Counted from the stretch's first letter, positions 1 to 11,679 are shown. The stretch: 64,000 bases of DNA from Acinetobacter baumannii (GCF_009759685.1 NZ_CP046654.1:2728001-2792000), one strand, 5' to 3'. Numbers and translations are program-made. The notes: generated by a model not told the origin, from the letters alone.

Positions 1-1
1 A

Positions 2-568
2 GGCGATAAAGCTAAACTTGAGCAAATGCTGGTATACGCGACTTTACAAATGGCAATTACGACTTTGCCAATCAATGCTGATGAATTTAATCAACTGCTA
101 GAACAGGTCAAAAAACAATTTTTGAGCTATGGGCAGCAAGCACTTGAGCAATTAAGTGATATTTATATTCAGTGGCAACAAATCCGTCGTCAACTTTTAG
201 TACTTGATCCGGACGTATTTGGACGCAGTATCGATGATATTGAAGATCAGCTAGATTTAATGTCACTCGGCAATTTTGTCTATTGCCAGCCAGTTGATCT
301 TTGGCAGGAATATCCACGTTATTTAAAAGCGCTGCTATTGCGTTTAGATCGATTGCCAAATAATCTACAGCGAGATCATGCTGCTATTGACGATGTCGAT
401 CCATGGATGGACAAGGTATTTAAGTTCAAAAATGATCCAAGAATCAAAGAATTGTATTTGATGCTGGAAGAATTACGGATTTCTTTATTTTCTCAGCCGA
501 TGAAAACCAAGATGCCTATTTCGCCAACTCGACTACAAAAGTTATGGGATCGTTTGGGAATCAGTTAA
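2..568 (+). CDS. hrpA: ATP-dependent RNA helicase HrpA, C-terminal fragment (5' end outside window)
   Basis: The reading frame is open from the first codon in the window, so this is the 3' end of a gene that starts upstream. The visible ~188 residues match the C-terminal DUF3418-type region of HrpA DEAH-box RNA helicases: a segment like RYLKALLLRLDRLP followed by ELYLMLEELRISLF. The helicase motor domains lie outside the window. The family acts on RNA in the cytoplasm and has been linked to ribosome rescue in E. coli. The assignment rests on remembered similarity of the tail only. A shorter gene starting at the ATG at 26 is less likely because the frame continues upstream. Confidence 0.75.
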   Translation, partial: GDKAKLEQMLVYATLQMAITTLPINADEFNQLLEQVKKQFLSYGQQALEQLSDIYIQWQQIRRQLLVLDPDVFGRSIDDIEDQLDLMSLGNFVYCQPVDLWQEYPRYLKALLLRLDRLPNNLQRDHAAIDDVDPWMDKVFKFKNDPRIKELYLMLEELRISLFSQPMKTKMPISPTRLQKLWDRLGIS

Positions 569-577
569 AATAGATCG

Positions 578-650
578 GGGTCTGTTTATGTTGTTTTTAG
601 CTGGCAACGCAATTTATAAATGAAAGATTAACAGACCCTATTCATTTTTT
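578..650 (+). terminator. Probable hrpA terminator
   Basis: A perfect 9-bp stem (GGGTCTGTT at 578-586, AACAGACCC at 630-638) with a long loop is followed by a T-rich run at 643-651. It lies between the hrpA stop and the next start. The large loop makes it weaker than a classical terminator. Confidence 0.45.
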
Positions 651-653
651 TAG

Positions 654-1769
<1,116 letters not shown>

Positions 1770-1784
1770 GTTACTAGATTAATT

Positions 1785-1811
1785 AAAAACGCTCGTAAGA
1801 GCGTTTTTTTT
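1785..1811 (+). terminator. Intrinsic terminator of the KAS III gene
   Basis: The stem AAAACGCTC/GAGCGTTTT with a 4-base loop and a run of T residues lies directly after the stop codon at 1769. Confidence 0.85.
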
Positions 1812-1824
1812 ATGGCACAAAAAT

Positions 1825-1856
1825 AATAAAGCGAGCCAAAATTAGCCCGCTTTATT
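1825..1856 (-). terminator. Intrinsic terminator of the benK-benP unit
   Basis: The stem AATAAAGCG/CGCTTTATT is followed, on the minus strand, by a T-rich tail. It is 15 bases past the benP stop and closes the leftward unit. Confidence 0.7.
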
Positions 1857-1870
1857 TGAATCAAAAATAA

Positions 1871-3127
1871 TTAAAACTTTTTAGTGTAGTTCACAAACAA
1901 GCGATCTTCACCAAAGTCATTGCCATGTTTTACGTTGTAATCAATTCGAATATATTGCAGGGCAAAGCCTTTTAAGAAAGGCTGTTGAAACGTATAGTTT
2001 AAAATCACATTTGACTCGGTTTCGTGGTTTTTCTCGCCATTTGCTGCTTTAAAGTCATGACCATAAACATATTTCACCATCGCATTTAGGCCCGGAACGT
2101 AATCTTTAAAGTCATAGCCGTACATCACATGATAAGACTTCTCATCTTCTTTAAAGAAACCTGTAGCATTCCAGTTAATGAAATAGGTTTCTGGTAAAAA
2201 ACCATCCGGTAATGGATAAGCCGACTCACCAATAATTTGCTGGTACCCCAAACCAAAGGTATGATTTTTCACTTTAAGTGTCTCTAATACCCCAATGTTT
2301 TGCGCATCGATATCAAAAGTATTGCCATCATCTTTTGCATTGAAGTATTTAAACTTAGAGGTGAGGGCAAAATTAGGTTGTTTCCAATTATGCTCAAGTC
2401 CTACATAGTGTTTATTGTAGAGGTCTTCTAAATTACCAAAGTAATATTCACCCTTGAGTGTCGGCGTAAATTGATAACGTAGGTCAATGTAGTTCAGGCC
2501 ATCAGATTCTTTGGTCATTCCATTTGTAGTGAAAGAAAACTTTTTAAAGTCCTCTTCATTGCGTGGCGACACTTTTTCAACTCGACCAATTTCTGCATAA
2601 AGCTGATCTGAAAGTTGTGACTTAAGATTGGTTCCCCAATAAGAAGCAAGCAATTGTCGGCTGGCATCCACAGCTGTTACAGGTAAATCCAACCAGAGTT
2701 CACCCACACTTAAAAGGGTTTTGTCGTAGCCTAGTTTTAAAGTTGCGCCGTATTTTAAAAAGTCAGATGCTTGAGATTGTGTTTCTTTATTAAAAGGCAA
2801 AACAGTGTCCGCAACATGTTTGTCTGAACTCAAGCGCACGGCGTATTGAACAGAAGCATCGGCACCAATGGTAATGGGCTTATCTGCTATGATTAACGGA
2901 GTGTCATGCATTTTCGATTTATAAAATAGTGACGCTGCCTGAGACCAGCTACCCGTATCTTTGAGTGCATCATTGTCAAAATCGCGGTTGATATAGGCAT
3001 TTTTTAAAGTAAATTTCCACTCATCTTCAGTTTGCTGATTTGGGTTTGCAGCCCAAGAACTGCTGCACATAAAAAATAAAGTGGCAAAAGCTAAAGTGTG
3101 TGGTTTAAAACGGTGTAATAATTCCAT
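1871..3127 (-). CDS. benP: BenP-like outer-membrane porin (OprD family)
   Basis: A 418-residue outer-membrane barrel protein, probably admitting benzoate into the periplasm. The N-terminus is a clear signal peptide with a hydrophobic core (TLAFATLFFMCSS) and an Ala-rich cleavage region. The rest alternates like beta strands and ends in phenylalanine (NYTKKF), the usual outer-membrane C-terminal signature. I chose the ATG at 3127 because it puts the signal peptide at the start and follows a GGA-type ribosome site. An upstream GTG at 3175 would overlap the benK stop but adds an unlikely tail. It is the last gene of the benK-benP unit. The benzoate role is inferred from neighbours; the OprD family takes many aromatic acids. 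Confidence 0.8.
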   Translation of the reverse strand: MELLHRFKPHTLAFATLFFMCSSSWAANPNQQTEDEWKFTLKNAYINRDFDNDALKDTGSWSQAASLFYKSKMHDTPLIIADKPITIGADASVQYAVRLSSDKHVADTVLPFNKETQSQASDFLKYGATLKLGYDKTLLSVGELWLDLPVTAVDASRQLLASYWGTNLKSQLSDQLYAEIGRVEKVSPRNEEDFKKFSFTTNGMTKESDGLNYIDLRYQFTPTLKGEYYFGNLEDLYNKHYVGLEHNWKQPNFALTSKFKYFNAKDDGNTFDIDAQNIGVLETLKVKNHTFGLGYQQIIGESAYPLPDGFLPETYFINWNATGFFKEDEKSYHVMYGYDFKDYVPGLNAMVKYVYGHDFKAANGEKNHETESNVILNYTFQQPFLKGFALQYIRIDYNVKHGNDFGEDRLFVNYTKKF

Positions 3128-3171
3128 AATCCATTTCCAAAAAGATGCGCCAGTCCTCGGCGCATTTATGT

Positions 3172-4530
3172 TCACTGCTGGGTAAGCGTGTTTTGAGGGT
3201 TAAAAGTTGATGGCGTTTGTGCAGCAACAGAGGCTTTTAGATTGACCATAAATATTGCAAGTGCAGCAATCACACCCGGAATTGCAATCGCCAAGAAATT
3301 CATTTGGTGAGGAAGTTCAAATGAAAGTAAAGCACCTGTTAAAACTGGTCCAATAATCGCGCCAATACGGCCAATTCCCGATGCCCAGCCCATGCCAGTT
3401 GAACGAAGTGCTGTCGGATAGAACTGCGCAACAAAAGTGTAGAGTAAGATTTGTGAACCAATTGTGGCAGCACCGGCAATCGCAATCAGGCTATATAAAA
3501 TAAATTGTGGACTATTAATGCCAAGCAGAATTAAAGCTGCTGATCCCACAATAAACATAATGGTAATGACAGGTTTTAAATGAAATCTGTCTGCTAAAGC
3601 ACCGCCACCAATTGCACCGACCATGCCGCCAATATTAAGTGCAAAGAGGAACAACATGCTCGCACCTAACGAATAGCCCGCTTGCAGCATGAGTTTAGGC
3701 AACCAGCTTCCTAAGGCATACACCATGAGTAAGCACATAAAGAAAGCAATCCAGAACATAAACGTGCTGAAGGTACGGCCTTGTTGGAAAAGCGCACGGA
3801 CAGGTGCATCTGTTGTTGTACTTTCATTTAACACCAGTTGAGTATTGGCATTGACTTGAGTTTGAGGCGCAATTTTACTCACAATACTTTTTGCTTGTTC
3901 GCTATGGTTAGATTTCACTAAAAAGGCGAGAGACTCTGGTAAAAACTTCCAAATGAGCGGGAGCAGCAACAGGGGAATACCCGCAATTAAAAACATGATT
4001 TGCCAGCCCATATCTTTTACGAGCCATGCACCGAGTAGCGCAGATGTCATGCCACCAATTGCATAGCCACTAAACATAATTGCAACTAATGTACTGCGGA
4101 TTTTTTTGGGTGCGTATTCGGTCATAAGTGCCACAACGTTTGGCATGACACCGCCAATCCCAAGCCCTGCAATAAAGCGCAAAATAGCAAACTCTGTTGG
4201 TCCTTTGGCAAAGGCACCTATAAAGGTAAATCCGCTAAATAAGGTGACACAAATCAGGATGGTTTTTTTGCGTCCCAGTTTGTCTGAAAGTGTGCCGAAA
4301 ATCATGGCTCCAAACATCATCCCGAATAGTGCAGCACTGGCGAGCAGGCCTGCTTCTACCGCAGTTAACGACCATTGCTGCATTAATAGAGGAAGAGCAA
4401 CCCCATAAATAACTAAATCATATCCATCAAAAATAATAATAAGTAAGCACCAGATTAAAACTTTCCAATGAAAAGATGTAAAACGGGCTTTATCAATTAA
4501 CTCATTAATATTAACCTTGCTTGTGTCCAT
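3172..4530 (-). CDS. benK: Benzoate/aromatic acid MFS transporter BenK
   Basis: A 452-residue major facilitator of the aromatic acid:H+ symporter type, predicted with 12 membrane helices. The loop 2-3 signature GTLSDKLGRKKT and its second-half counterpart GALADRFHLKP are visible, and helix 1 carries DGYDLVIYG with the acidic residue typical of this family. It would import benzoate across the inner membrane with protons. The ATG at 4530 is preceded by a near-perfect GGAGGTGA, so the longer start at 4557 is rejected. It is followed by benP 44 bases on, and separated from benE by a 466-bp gap with a terminator and a BenM-like site, so it probably has its own promoter. Confidence 0.87.
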   Translation of the reverse strand: MDTSKVNINELIDKARFTSFHWKVLIWCLLIIIFDGYDLVIYGVALPLLMQQWSLTAVEAGLLASAALFGMMFGAMIFGTLSDKLGRKKTILICVTLFSGFTFIGAFAKGPTEFAILRFIAGLGIGGVMPNVVALMTEYAPKKIRSTLVAIMFSGYAIGGMTSALLGAWLVKDMGWQIMFLIAGIPLLLLPLIWKFLPESLAFLVKSNHSEQAKSIVSKIAPQTQVNANTQLVLNESTTTDAPVRALFQQGRTFSTFMFWIAFFMCLLMVYALGSWLPKLMLQAGYSLGASMLFLFALNIGGMVGAIGGGALADRFHLKPVITIMFIVGSAALILLGINSPQFILYSLIAIAGAATIGSQILLYTFVAQFYPTALRSTGMGWASGIGRIGAIIGPVLTGALLSFELPHQMNFLAIAIPGVIAALAIFMVNLKASVAAQTPSTFNPQNTLTQQ

Positions 4531-4623
4531 TTTCTTCACCTCCAATTTGTGAAGCATCGCGTTATTTTTTAATAAACTATTTTGTTATTGGAATAGAGTC
4601 AAAAACCTAATTGATATATCTTT

Positions 4624-4638
4624 ATGTCTTTAAGGTAT
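4624..4638. promoter_or_regulatory. Candidate BenM operator upstream of benK
   Basis: ATGTCTTTAAGGTAT fits the LysR T-N11-A pattern and matches 13 of 15 bases of the site at 10281-10295 in the benM-benA region. It lies 94 bases before the benK start. The rest of the benE-benK gap (4531-4996) is A+T-rich and shows no convincing gene. Confidence 0.45.
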
Positions 4639-4904
4639 TATGTTTTTATTAAACTAAAATATTGAAAAATATGGTTTATTTTAATAATTTTGGTTGTTGT
4701 TTCTGTTATGTTTTAAATAGGGTTAAATATTGTATTGTGAGAATTTTAAGGATTTTATAGATATCTTTTTATAGATTTTATTGCTGAGAATCATAGCTAG
4801 AAATATAGCTAAATTTATATTAGGAATTAAAGTGGAAATAAATAAAAATATTAAAGTCAATTATTTTAGAAACTCATATTAAAAATGAAATTTAATTTAT
4901 ATTA

Positions 4905-4955
4905 AATAAAAATTGCCAAAACAGGGATAGCGAATTATTTGCATCCTGATTTGGC
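4905..4955 (-). terminator. Terminator of the benABCDE operon
   Basis: An imperfect hairpin with outer arms GCCAAA (4915-4920) and TTTGGC (4950-4955) and inner CAGG/CCTG pairs is followed on the minus strand by AATTTTTATTT. It lies about 40 bases past the benE stop and separates benE from benK. Confidence 0.65.
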
Positions 4956-4996
4956 GTTTGAAGCTTTATTTTAGTGGTGGGCGCTTAGATAAAAAA

Positions 4997-6190
4997 TTAA
5001 TTTGTGGCTGGCGTTGAGCGTGGTGTAAGAATGAAATGGGCGATTACACCAATACAAATACCCCAGAAAACTGAGCTTAATCCAAGAAAATGCATACCTG
5101 ATGCGCTAGCTAAAAAGGTAATAAGTGCAGCATCACGTTGACCATCATTTTTCATGGCAACAGAAATATTGGTAGCAATTGCACCAAGCAAAGCTAAACC
5201 TGCCAGTGCTGCCACCAACTCTTTAGGAAGTAAACTAAATAGCATGACAATACTGCCAGCAAATAAGCCTCCTAAAATATAAAAAATTCCGTTGGCAATC
5301 CCTGCGATATAGCGTTTTTCTTTCAGTTCATGTGCATCTTTACCCATACATAAAGCAGCGGTAATTGAGGCAAGCACAATGGTAATACCACCGACACAGG
5401 CAACGGCTAACGAGGCAATACTGGTGGCCGTAATAATGGATTTGGCTGGCGTGTCATAACCGCTAAGTTTCATAATCGCCATACCCGGTAAAAATTGGCC
5501 AGTTAGACTGACTAAAATAAGAGGAACGGCGAGGTTGAGTGTTGAGTTCCAAGTCCATTCCGGGCTAATCCACTGGGGGATTGCTAAATTAAAACTCACA
5601 TCAACCGGATTCATTTTGCCTAAAATGAGGCTTAATAAAACTCCAGCAGCTAACACCCAAATCATGGTGTAGCGAGGCATTAAACGTTTGGCAATTAAAA
5701 AGACAATGAGCATACTAAAGACAATCAAAGGCATGCTATCAGATGCGGTAAATAGGCTAATACCAAACTGAAAAAGAATACCTGCCATCATGCCCGCAGC
5801 AACGTCTTGCGGAATCCACTTCAATAATTTGTCGAAGTAACCTGTAATACCAATTAAGAAAATAACGATGGCAGAAGTAATATAGGCGGCTACTGCTTCA
5901 TTCAATGAGATGTTTGGAAATAGGGTAACTAACAGGGCGGTACCCGGTGCGGACCACGCGGTAATCACAGGAGTTTTATATTTAATCGAAAGATAAATAC
6001 CTGAAACGGCAGCGCCGATTGAAATTCCCCAAATCCATGACACCATCATATCTGTGGACACATGGGCACGCTGAGCAGCTTGGAAAAAAATAATCAGTGG
6101 GCCTGAGTAAGAAATTAAAACTGCAAGAAAGCCCGCAACTGTTGCTGATATGGACCAGTCATTTTTTAATGTCTTGAACAGGGTTGCCAT
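4997..6190 (-). CDS. benE: Benzoate:H+ symporter BenE
   Basis: A 397-residue, very hydrophobic inner-membrane protein of the BenE family, with about 12 helices. It would import benzoate with protons, as a second uptake route beside BenK. The ATG has GGAGG nine bases upstream. It is the last gene of the leftward ben operon, 57 bp after benD, and is followed by a terminator. Family membership is recognised from the overall sequence (for example WAPGTALLVTLFP-like and GGLFAGSIVMLFSLLP segments) and from its fixed position behind benABCD. Its individual contribution to uptake cannot be told from sequence. Confidence 0.87.
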   Translation of the reverse strand: MATLFKTLKNDWSISATVAGFLAVLISYSGPLIIFFQAAQRAHVSTDMMVSWIWGISIGAAVSGIYLSIKYKTPVITAWSAPGTALLVTLFPNISLNEAVAAYITSAIVIFLIGITGYFDKLLKWIPQDVAAGMMAGILFQFGISLFTASDSMPLIVFSMLIVFLIAKRLMPRYTMIWVLAAGVLLSLILGKMNPVDVSFNLAIPQWISPEWTWNSTLNLAVPLILVSLTGQFLPGMAIMKLSGYDTPAKSIITATSIASLAVACVGGITIVLASITAALCMGKDAHELKEKRYIAGIANGIFYILGGLFAGSIVMLFSLLPKELVAALAGLALLGAIATNISVAMKNDGQRDAALITFLASASGMHFLGLSSVFWGICIGVIAHFILTPRSTPATN

Positions 6191-6247
6191 GTCTGATTGC
6201 CTCCATGCAAATCATGTTATTTATCCAAATATATAAAAAGATCAGGG

Positions 6248-7033
6248 TTAACCCTGATCTCCACCTCCGACCGGAATGATCGACCCTGTTATATACGATG
6301 CTTCGTCTGATGCAAGAAATAAAATTGCATTGACTTGTTCTTGAATTGTGCCATAACGGCCCATAAATGTTCGATCTTTTGTTTGATCAACTACTTGTTG
6401 CATCCAGTCTTTTTCATTTTGACTTAACGGATTGGTGTTACGTGGTACTTTGCGAGGTGGCGCTTCGGTTCCACCAGTCGCAACAGCATTGACTCGAATC
6501 CCGTCTTTAGCATGTTCAAAAGCAAGCGATGCTGTTAGGGCATTTACCCCGCCTTTAGATGCGGAGTATGGAATACGGTTAATGCCACGGGTGGCAATGG
6601 AAGATACATTTACAATCACACCCGATTGTTGCTTAATCATGGCGGGTAGCACAGCGCGGCAGCACCATAAAGTTGGAAACAATGAGCGATTCACTTCCTT
6701 GATGATTTCTTCTTCGGAAAACTCTTCAAAAGGTTTCATCCAGATCGCGCCACCTACATTATTAATCAGGACATCGACCCGACCATAGTGTTCAATAGCT
6801 TTTGCAACAACAGCTTGCGCGCTTGCATAGGTTTCTAGGTCAGCATTAATCGTGACAGCTTCACCACCTGCACGCTGAATTTCTGTGAGAACCTCTTCAA
6901 CATATTCAGAGCGGTCAGCCATGATGACTTGTCCGCCCTCAGCCGCGACTTGTAATGCCACGCCGCGACCAATACCTTGGGCACTACCCGTAACAATTAC
7001 GACTTTATCAGTAAATCTTTGACGGTTTGACAT
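6248..7033 (-). CDS. benD: 1,6-dihydroxycyclohexa-2,4-diene-1-carboxylate dehydrogenase BenD
   Basis: A 261-residue short-chain dehydrogenase that turns benzoate cis-dihydrodiol into catechol, making NADH and releasing CO2. The nucleotide motif VTGSAQGIGRG is at the N-terminus, followed by NNVGG, the catalytic serine in NVSSIAT, and YSASK with the catalytic Tyr and Lys. I chose the ATG at 7033 (MSNRQRF) because GGAG lies nine bases before it; a GTG five codons upstream would sit inside that ribosome site. It follows benC by 21 bases, consistent with translation from the same message. Catechol would then enter the beta-ketoadipate pathway, whose genes are not in this window. Confidence 0.9.
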   Translation of the reverse strand: MSNRQRFTDKVVIVTGSAQGIGRGVALQVAAEGGQVIMADRSEYVEEVLTEIQRAGGEAVTINADLETYASAQAVVAKAIEHYGRVDVLINNVGGAIWMKPFEEFSEEEIIKEVNRSLFPTLWCCRAVLPAMIKQQSGVIVNVSSIATRGINRIPYSASKGGVNALTASLAFEHAKDGIRVNAVATGGTEAPPRKVPRNTNPLSQNEKDWMQQVVDQTKDRTFMGRYGTIQEQVNAILFLASDEASYITGSIIPVGGGDQG

Positions 7034-7054
7034 AGATAATTTCTCCACCTTAAG

Positions 7055-8101
<1,047 letters not shown>

Positions 8102-8141
8102 TTACCCTCAGCCAACAGTCCGTTTAGCTGAGGGGTATGTC

Positions 8142-8642
8142 TTAAAGGTGGTAGATATCAATGACTTGATTGATATAGTCATTTTTCAAAACGACATACT
8201 TGCTCAAGATTTTTGGTTGATCACCTGAAAAATCGATCACATAACGTGACATACCGAAATAGCTGTAATTTGTCTTATAACGGAAACTTAAGGTATTCCA
8301 GTTAAAGCGAACAGTGACTTTGTCGCCGTCGCGATCGAGAACTTCAACGTTGGCAATATTGTGGCTTGTGCGTGTGTCCGGCATGGTTGCAGATGAGCGT
8401 TCGGTTTTAATACGGAACACTCGATCTTCTAAACCTTGACGGTCTGGATAATAAATAAGTGAAATTTCAGATTGTGGATCTTCAGTTAATCTATCGTCGT
8501 CATCCCAAGCTGGCATCCAGAAAGAAGCTTCTGGCGCATAGCATTCAAGCCAGTCATCCCATTGTTCATCATCTAAAAAGCGAGCTTCGCGATAAAGAAA
8601 CTGAGCAATATTTTCTAAAGTTGCTTTGTCTTGAGTGCTCAT
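8142..8642 (-). CDS. benB: Benzoate 1,2-dioxygenase small (beta) subunit BenB
   Basis: A 166-residue beta subunit of an aromatic-ring-hydroxylating dioxygenase. It has the cystatin-like fold of this family ([19 protein letters not shown] near the N-terminus) and plays a structural role in the alpha3-beta3 oxygenase; the iron centres are in BenA. Its start codon overlaps the benA stop by four bases (ATGA), implying coupled translation and equal stoichiometry. The length is normal for the family. Confidence 0.92.
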   Translation of the reverse strand: MSTQDKATLENIAQFLYREARFLDDEQWDDWLECYAPEASFWMPAWDDDDRLTEDPQSEISLIYYPDRQGLEDRVFRIKTERSSATMPDTRTSHNIANVEVLDRDGDKVTVRFNWNTLSFRYKTNYSYFGMSRYVIDFSGDQPKILSKYVVLKNDYINQVIDIYHL

Positions 8643-10021
8643 GCTGTTTCTCCCTGATCAGCAATTTCTTTCTCTGATGCAATCGCGTGTTTCATGGTCT
8701 TTAACCAATATTGATGCTGGGCCAGATACAGGCCTTCATCTTCAGTTTTGATACCACTTAACATGGGTTTTAAACCGATTTCGTTTGCTGCATCGTCTGG
8801 TCCATAAATCCAGTGTTTTGAACCACGGCACATGTCATTCCATTCAAGTGCAATACCTGCGTAGCCTGCCTGACAAGCACGGAACTCTTCTAAATCGTCT
8901 GGCGTTGCCATGCCTGAGGCATTGAAGAAATCTTCATATTGACGGATACGGCGTGCACGAGCTTCAGGTGCTTCACCTTTAGGCGCGATACAGTAAATGG
9001 TGACTTCGGTTTTATTGACCGAAAGTGGACGAAGTACACGAATTTGTGAACCGAATTGATCCATCAAATAAACATTTGGGTACAGACAAAGATTACGTGA
9101 ACGCTCAATCATCCATTTCGACATCGCTTCACCGTATTTTTCGGTGTATTCGTCTGCTTTTGGGAAGTTAGGACGGTCTTCTGGGTTTGCCCATTGTGTC
9201 CACAGCAACATGTGACCATTTTCAAAGCCATACGAGCCACCGCCTTGTTTACCCCAAGAACCTGCACTCATCGCGCGGATGTTATCGGCAGCTTGAGTTT
9301 CTTTACGGTGTTGAGTTGTTGCTGCGTAATTCCAGTGAACAGCAGAAACGTGATAACCATCGGCGCCATTTTCAGCAGTTAGTTTCCAGTTGCCTTCGTA
9401 GGTATAGGTAGATGAACCACGTAAAACTTCCAAACCATGTTCAGACTGGTCAACAATCATATCGATGATTTTGGTGGTTTCACCCAAAAATTCTTCAAGC
9501 GAAGGAACATCGGGATTTAAGCTACCAAATAAGAAGCCTTTGTAGCTCTCAAAACGAGCTACCTTTTTAAGGTCATGTGAACCGTCTTGGTTAAAGCAGT
9601 CAGAGTAACCTGCGTCAGTTGGGTCTTTTACTTTGAGCAATTTACCTGAGTTATTAAAAGTCCAGCCGTGGAAAGGGCAAGTATACGTTGCTTTGTTACC
9701 ACGCTTGTAACGGCAAAGTTGTGCTCCGCGGTGTGAACATGCATTGATCATGGCATTAAGTTCACCGTTACGGTTACGGGCAATGATAATCGGCTGACGA
9801 CCAATATAAGTCGTGTAGTAGTCATTATTATTTGGAATTTGGCTTTCGTGTGCCAAGTAAACCCAGTTACCTTCGAAGATGTATTTCATTTCGAGGTCAA
9901 ATAAGGCTTCATCAGTAAAAACTGAGCGGTGAAGTTTAAATTCACCTGTATCGATATTGTCTACAAGTAATTCATCAATACGGTCAAGATGGCTGGTATT
10001 GATTACAGGAATACGTGGCAT
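8639..10021 (-). CDS. benA: Benzoate 1,2-dioxygenase large (alpha) subunit BenA
   Basis: A 460-residue catalytic subunit that dihydroxylates benzoate at C1-C2 using O2. The Rieske cluster ligands are C95-x-H97 ([10 protein letters not shown]) and C115-x2-H118 (TCPFHGW). The mononuclear iron region [13 protein letters not shown] follows at about residues 215-230. The ATG at 10021 (MPRIPV) has GGAG eight bases upstream and matches the remembered start of Acinetobacter BenA; the longer frame up to 10114 runs into the promoter region and is rejected. It is the first gene of benABCDE. Anthranilate dioxygenase AntA is a related alternative, but the benE/benK/benP company favours benzoate. Confidence 0.93.
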   Translation of the reverse strand: MPRIPVINTSHLDRIDELLVDNIDTGEFKLHRSVFTDEALFDLEMKYIFEGNWVYLAHESQIPNNNDYYTTYIGRQPIIIARNRNGELNAMINACSHRGAQLCRYKRGNKATYTCPFHGWTFNNSGKLLKVKDPTDAGYSDCFNQDGSHDLKKVARFESYKGFLFGSLNPDVPSLEEFLGETTKIIDMIVDQSEHGLEVLRGSSTYTYEGNWKLTAENGADGYHVSAVHWNYAATTQHRKETQAADNIRAMSAGSWGKQGGGSYGFENGHMLLWTQWANPEDRPNFPKADEYTEKYGEAMSKWMIERSRNLCLYPNVYLMDQFGSQIRVLRPLSVNKTEVTIYCIAPKGEAPEARARRIRQYEDFFNASGMATPDDLEEFRACQAGYAGIALEWNDMCRGSKHWIYGPDDAANEIGLKPMLSGIKTEDEGLYLAQHQYWLKTMKHAIASEKEIADQGETA

Positions 10022-10304
10022 GTCCGTTCTCCGACTTTCCAAAGGGTGGAAGTCATCAAGACCTTCGCTACGATTTAAAAGGTCTTGATATCCTAATATG
10101 TCAATGAAGCGCATAAACGCGTCGGGTGTTTAACCGCGAATGGATAAAGATAGATCGAATGTTGGCCAGTATGATTTCAATCGGTGCTATACAAGTGATC
10201 TATAACTTCATCGGGTTATTTCTTGTATATACCTTAAAAGAATGGTTAAACTGTGTCTAAGACTGAATTTGCATTTTAATATATCTTAAAGGTATGGAAA
10301 CCTG
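10022..10304. promoter_or_regulatory. benM-benA divergent control region with two candidate BenM operators
   Basis: This 283-bp gap separates divergent benA and benM. Two related sites are seen: ATACCTTAAAAGAAT at 10229-10243 and ATATCTTAAAGGTAT at 10281-10295. Both fit the ATAC-N7-GTAT type recognised by BenM in A. baylyi. Each keeps a similar centre (CTTAAA), and they are 52 bases apart, as LysR tetramers often require. The second lies 10 bases before the benM start, so it should also control benM itself. Binding is inferred from the motif. Confidence 0.6.
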
Positions 10305-11264
10305 ATGGAACTAAGACATTTACGGTATTTTGTGGCTGTTGTAGAAGAACAGAGCTTCACCAAGGCAGCCGAAAAACTATTTATTGCTCAACCGCCTTTG
10401 AGTCGGCAAATCCAAAATTTGGAAAGTGAGCTTGGAATTCAACTCTTTGAGCGAGGAAGCCGCCCTTTACAGACCACGCCAGCAGGGCATTTCTTTTATC
10501 AGCACGCTGTTAAACTTTTGTCGAATGCTGAAGAAATAAAAAGTATGACCAAGCGTATTGGTCTCATCGAAAGAAGCATGACCATTGGTTTTGTCGGGTC
10601 TTTACTTTATGGGTTGCTGCCTCGAATCATTTATTTATTTCGTCAGCAGCAGCCTCATCTGAATATTCAGCTCATAGAATTAAGTACAACTGAACAGTTA
10701 CAGGCCTTAAAAGAAGGCCGTATTGATGTCGGGTTTGGGCGTTTAAGAATTAGTGATCCCGCCGTGAGGCGAATTCTTTTACGTAAAGAGCGTTTGGTCG
10801 TTGCCGCGCATACCAGTCATCCAATTGCACAGCGCACAGAAGGGGTATATCTGGCCGATTTGATTGATGAAAAGATGTTTATGTATCCCACTTCACCGAA
10901 ACCGAACTTCTCAACCCAGCTTTTGAATATTTTTGCCGAACATAGTTTGGTTCCCAAAAATATGCATGAGATACGAGAAATTCAATTGGCTTTGGGCTTA
11001 GTGGCAGCGGGAGAAGGAATCTGCATTATTCCAGCAAGTGCCGATACCATTCGATTTCCACACTTAAACTATATTCCGATTTTAGATAACGGCGCGGTCA
11101 GCCCAATTTTTATTACTGCACGGGCAATGGACAGAAGTGAAGACTTACAATCATTGTTCGACTGTATTTATCAGGTTTATGATTTAGAAGGGATACCTTA
11201 TCAACGAACTGTTTTTACACTTGATCAGAACCCGATAGATGATTCAAATGGTATCGACTCTTAA
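10305..11264 (+). CDS. benM: LysR-type regulator BenM
   Basis: A 319-residue LysR regulator. The N-terminal winged helix-turn-helix starts MELRHLRYFVAVVEEQSFTK and includes AQPPLSRQIQNLE. The effector domain follows from about residue 90, with the hinge and SSLLYG-like segment typical of BenM/CatM. In A. baylyi BenM activates ben genes with benzoate and muconate as effectors. Here it is divergent from benABCDE with operators between. The final 15 residues differ from the baylyi protein as I remember it. A CatM identity is possible in principle, but position next to benA favours BenM. Confidence 0.88.
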   Translation: MELRHLRYFVAVVEEQSFTKAAEKLFIAQPPLSRQIQNLESELGIQLFERGSRPLQTTPAGHFFYQHAVKLLSNAEEIKSMTKRIGLIERSMTIGFVGSLLYGLLPRIIYLFRQQQPHLNIQLIELSTTEQLQALKEGRIDVGFGRLRISDPAVRRILLRKERLVVAAHTSHPIAQRTEGVYLADLIDEKMFMYPTSPKPNFSTQLLNIFAEHSLVPKNMHEIREIQLALGLVAAGEGICIIPASADTIRFPHLNYIPILDNGAVSPIFITARAMDRSEDLQSLFDCIYQVYDLEGIPYQRTVFTLDQNPIDDSNGIDS

Positions 11265-11275
11265 ATAAGGGAGGT

Positions 11276-11308
11276 GCATAGCCTCAAGGTTGAAGCTATG
11301 CAGTTTTA
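11276..11308. terminator. Hairpin between benM and copZ
   Basis: The inverted repeat GCATAGC (11276-11282) / GCTATGC (11295-11301) is followed by AGTTTTATAT. It lies between the convergent benM and copZ stops and probably terminates benM; the T-run is short. Confidence 0.5.
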
Positions 11309-11312
11309 TATC

Positions 11313-11507
11313 TTATTGCACTTTCGCTGGGAAACCATCTTCTTCAAGTGCTTCGGTAATTTTATCGACGCTTTCACTGCTTTCAACAGTCACGATTTTG
11401 GTCGCTAAGTCTACATCTACTTTTGCATTTGGATCGACATCTTGAATCGTTGCAGTCACACCACGTGCGCAGCCACCACAAGTCATATTTTCAATAAGTA
11501 GTTTCAT
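11313..11507 (-). CDS. copZ: Copper chaperone CopZ-like heavy-metal-binding protein
   Basis: A 64-residue single HMA domain with the metal-binding motif NMTCGGC near the N-terminus and no other domain, as in CopZ/Atx1 chaperones that carry Cu(I) to P-type ATPases. The ATG at 11507 has GGAG seven bases upstream; a second ATG two codons earlier is too close to it. It is divergent from copA, with its own CueR-type promoter, so both should be induced together. A mercury-binding role is less likely given the neighbours. Confidence 0.85.
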   Translation of the reverse strand: MKLLIENMTCGGCARGVTATIQDVDPNAKVDVDLATKIVTVESSESVDKITEALEEDGFPAKVQ

Positions 11508-11551
11508 ATTCATACTCCATCAAGAATGAGATGTTTGTTTGGATAACACTA

Positions 11552-11582
11552 AGTCTAAACCTTGTCATGATTGTAAGGTCAA
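11552..11582 (-). promoter_or_regulatory. CueR-type promoter of copZ
   Basis: On the minus strand a -35 TTGACC (11577-11582) and -10 TAGACT (11552-11557) are separated by exactly 19 bases, the overlong spacer characteristic of MerR-family activated promoters. A dyad ACCTT/AAGGT lies within the spacer region. Confidence 0.75.
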
Positions 11583-11606
11583 GACCAAATTTTTAAAAAA
11601 ATATGC

Positions 11607-11637
11607 TTGACCTTCCCATGATGGGAATCTGTATGCT
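11607..11637 (+). promoter_or_regulatory. CueR-type promoter of copA
   Basis: A -35 TTGACC (11607-11612) and -10 TATGCT (11632-11637) are separated by 19 bases holding the dyad TTCCCATGATGGGAA. The first eight bases (TTGACCTT) equal those of the copZ promoter on the other strand. Confidence 0.8.
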
Positions 11638-11679
11638 CAATACAGAATATTAAATTTTGCAGATTTGCAGAGGTGTTTG

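Noticed and set aside
8639..10021. Anthranilate dioxygenase (AntA) as alternative for BenA
   Set aside because: The benABCDE order, BenE/BenK/BenP neighbours and BenM-type regulator indicate benzoate.
10022..10114. 31-codon N-terminal extension of BenA
   Set aside because: A good GGAG site sits before the internal ATG at 10021, and the extension does not resemble BenA.
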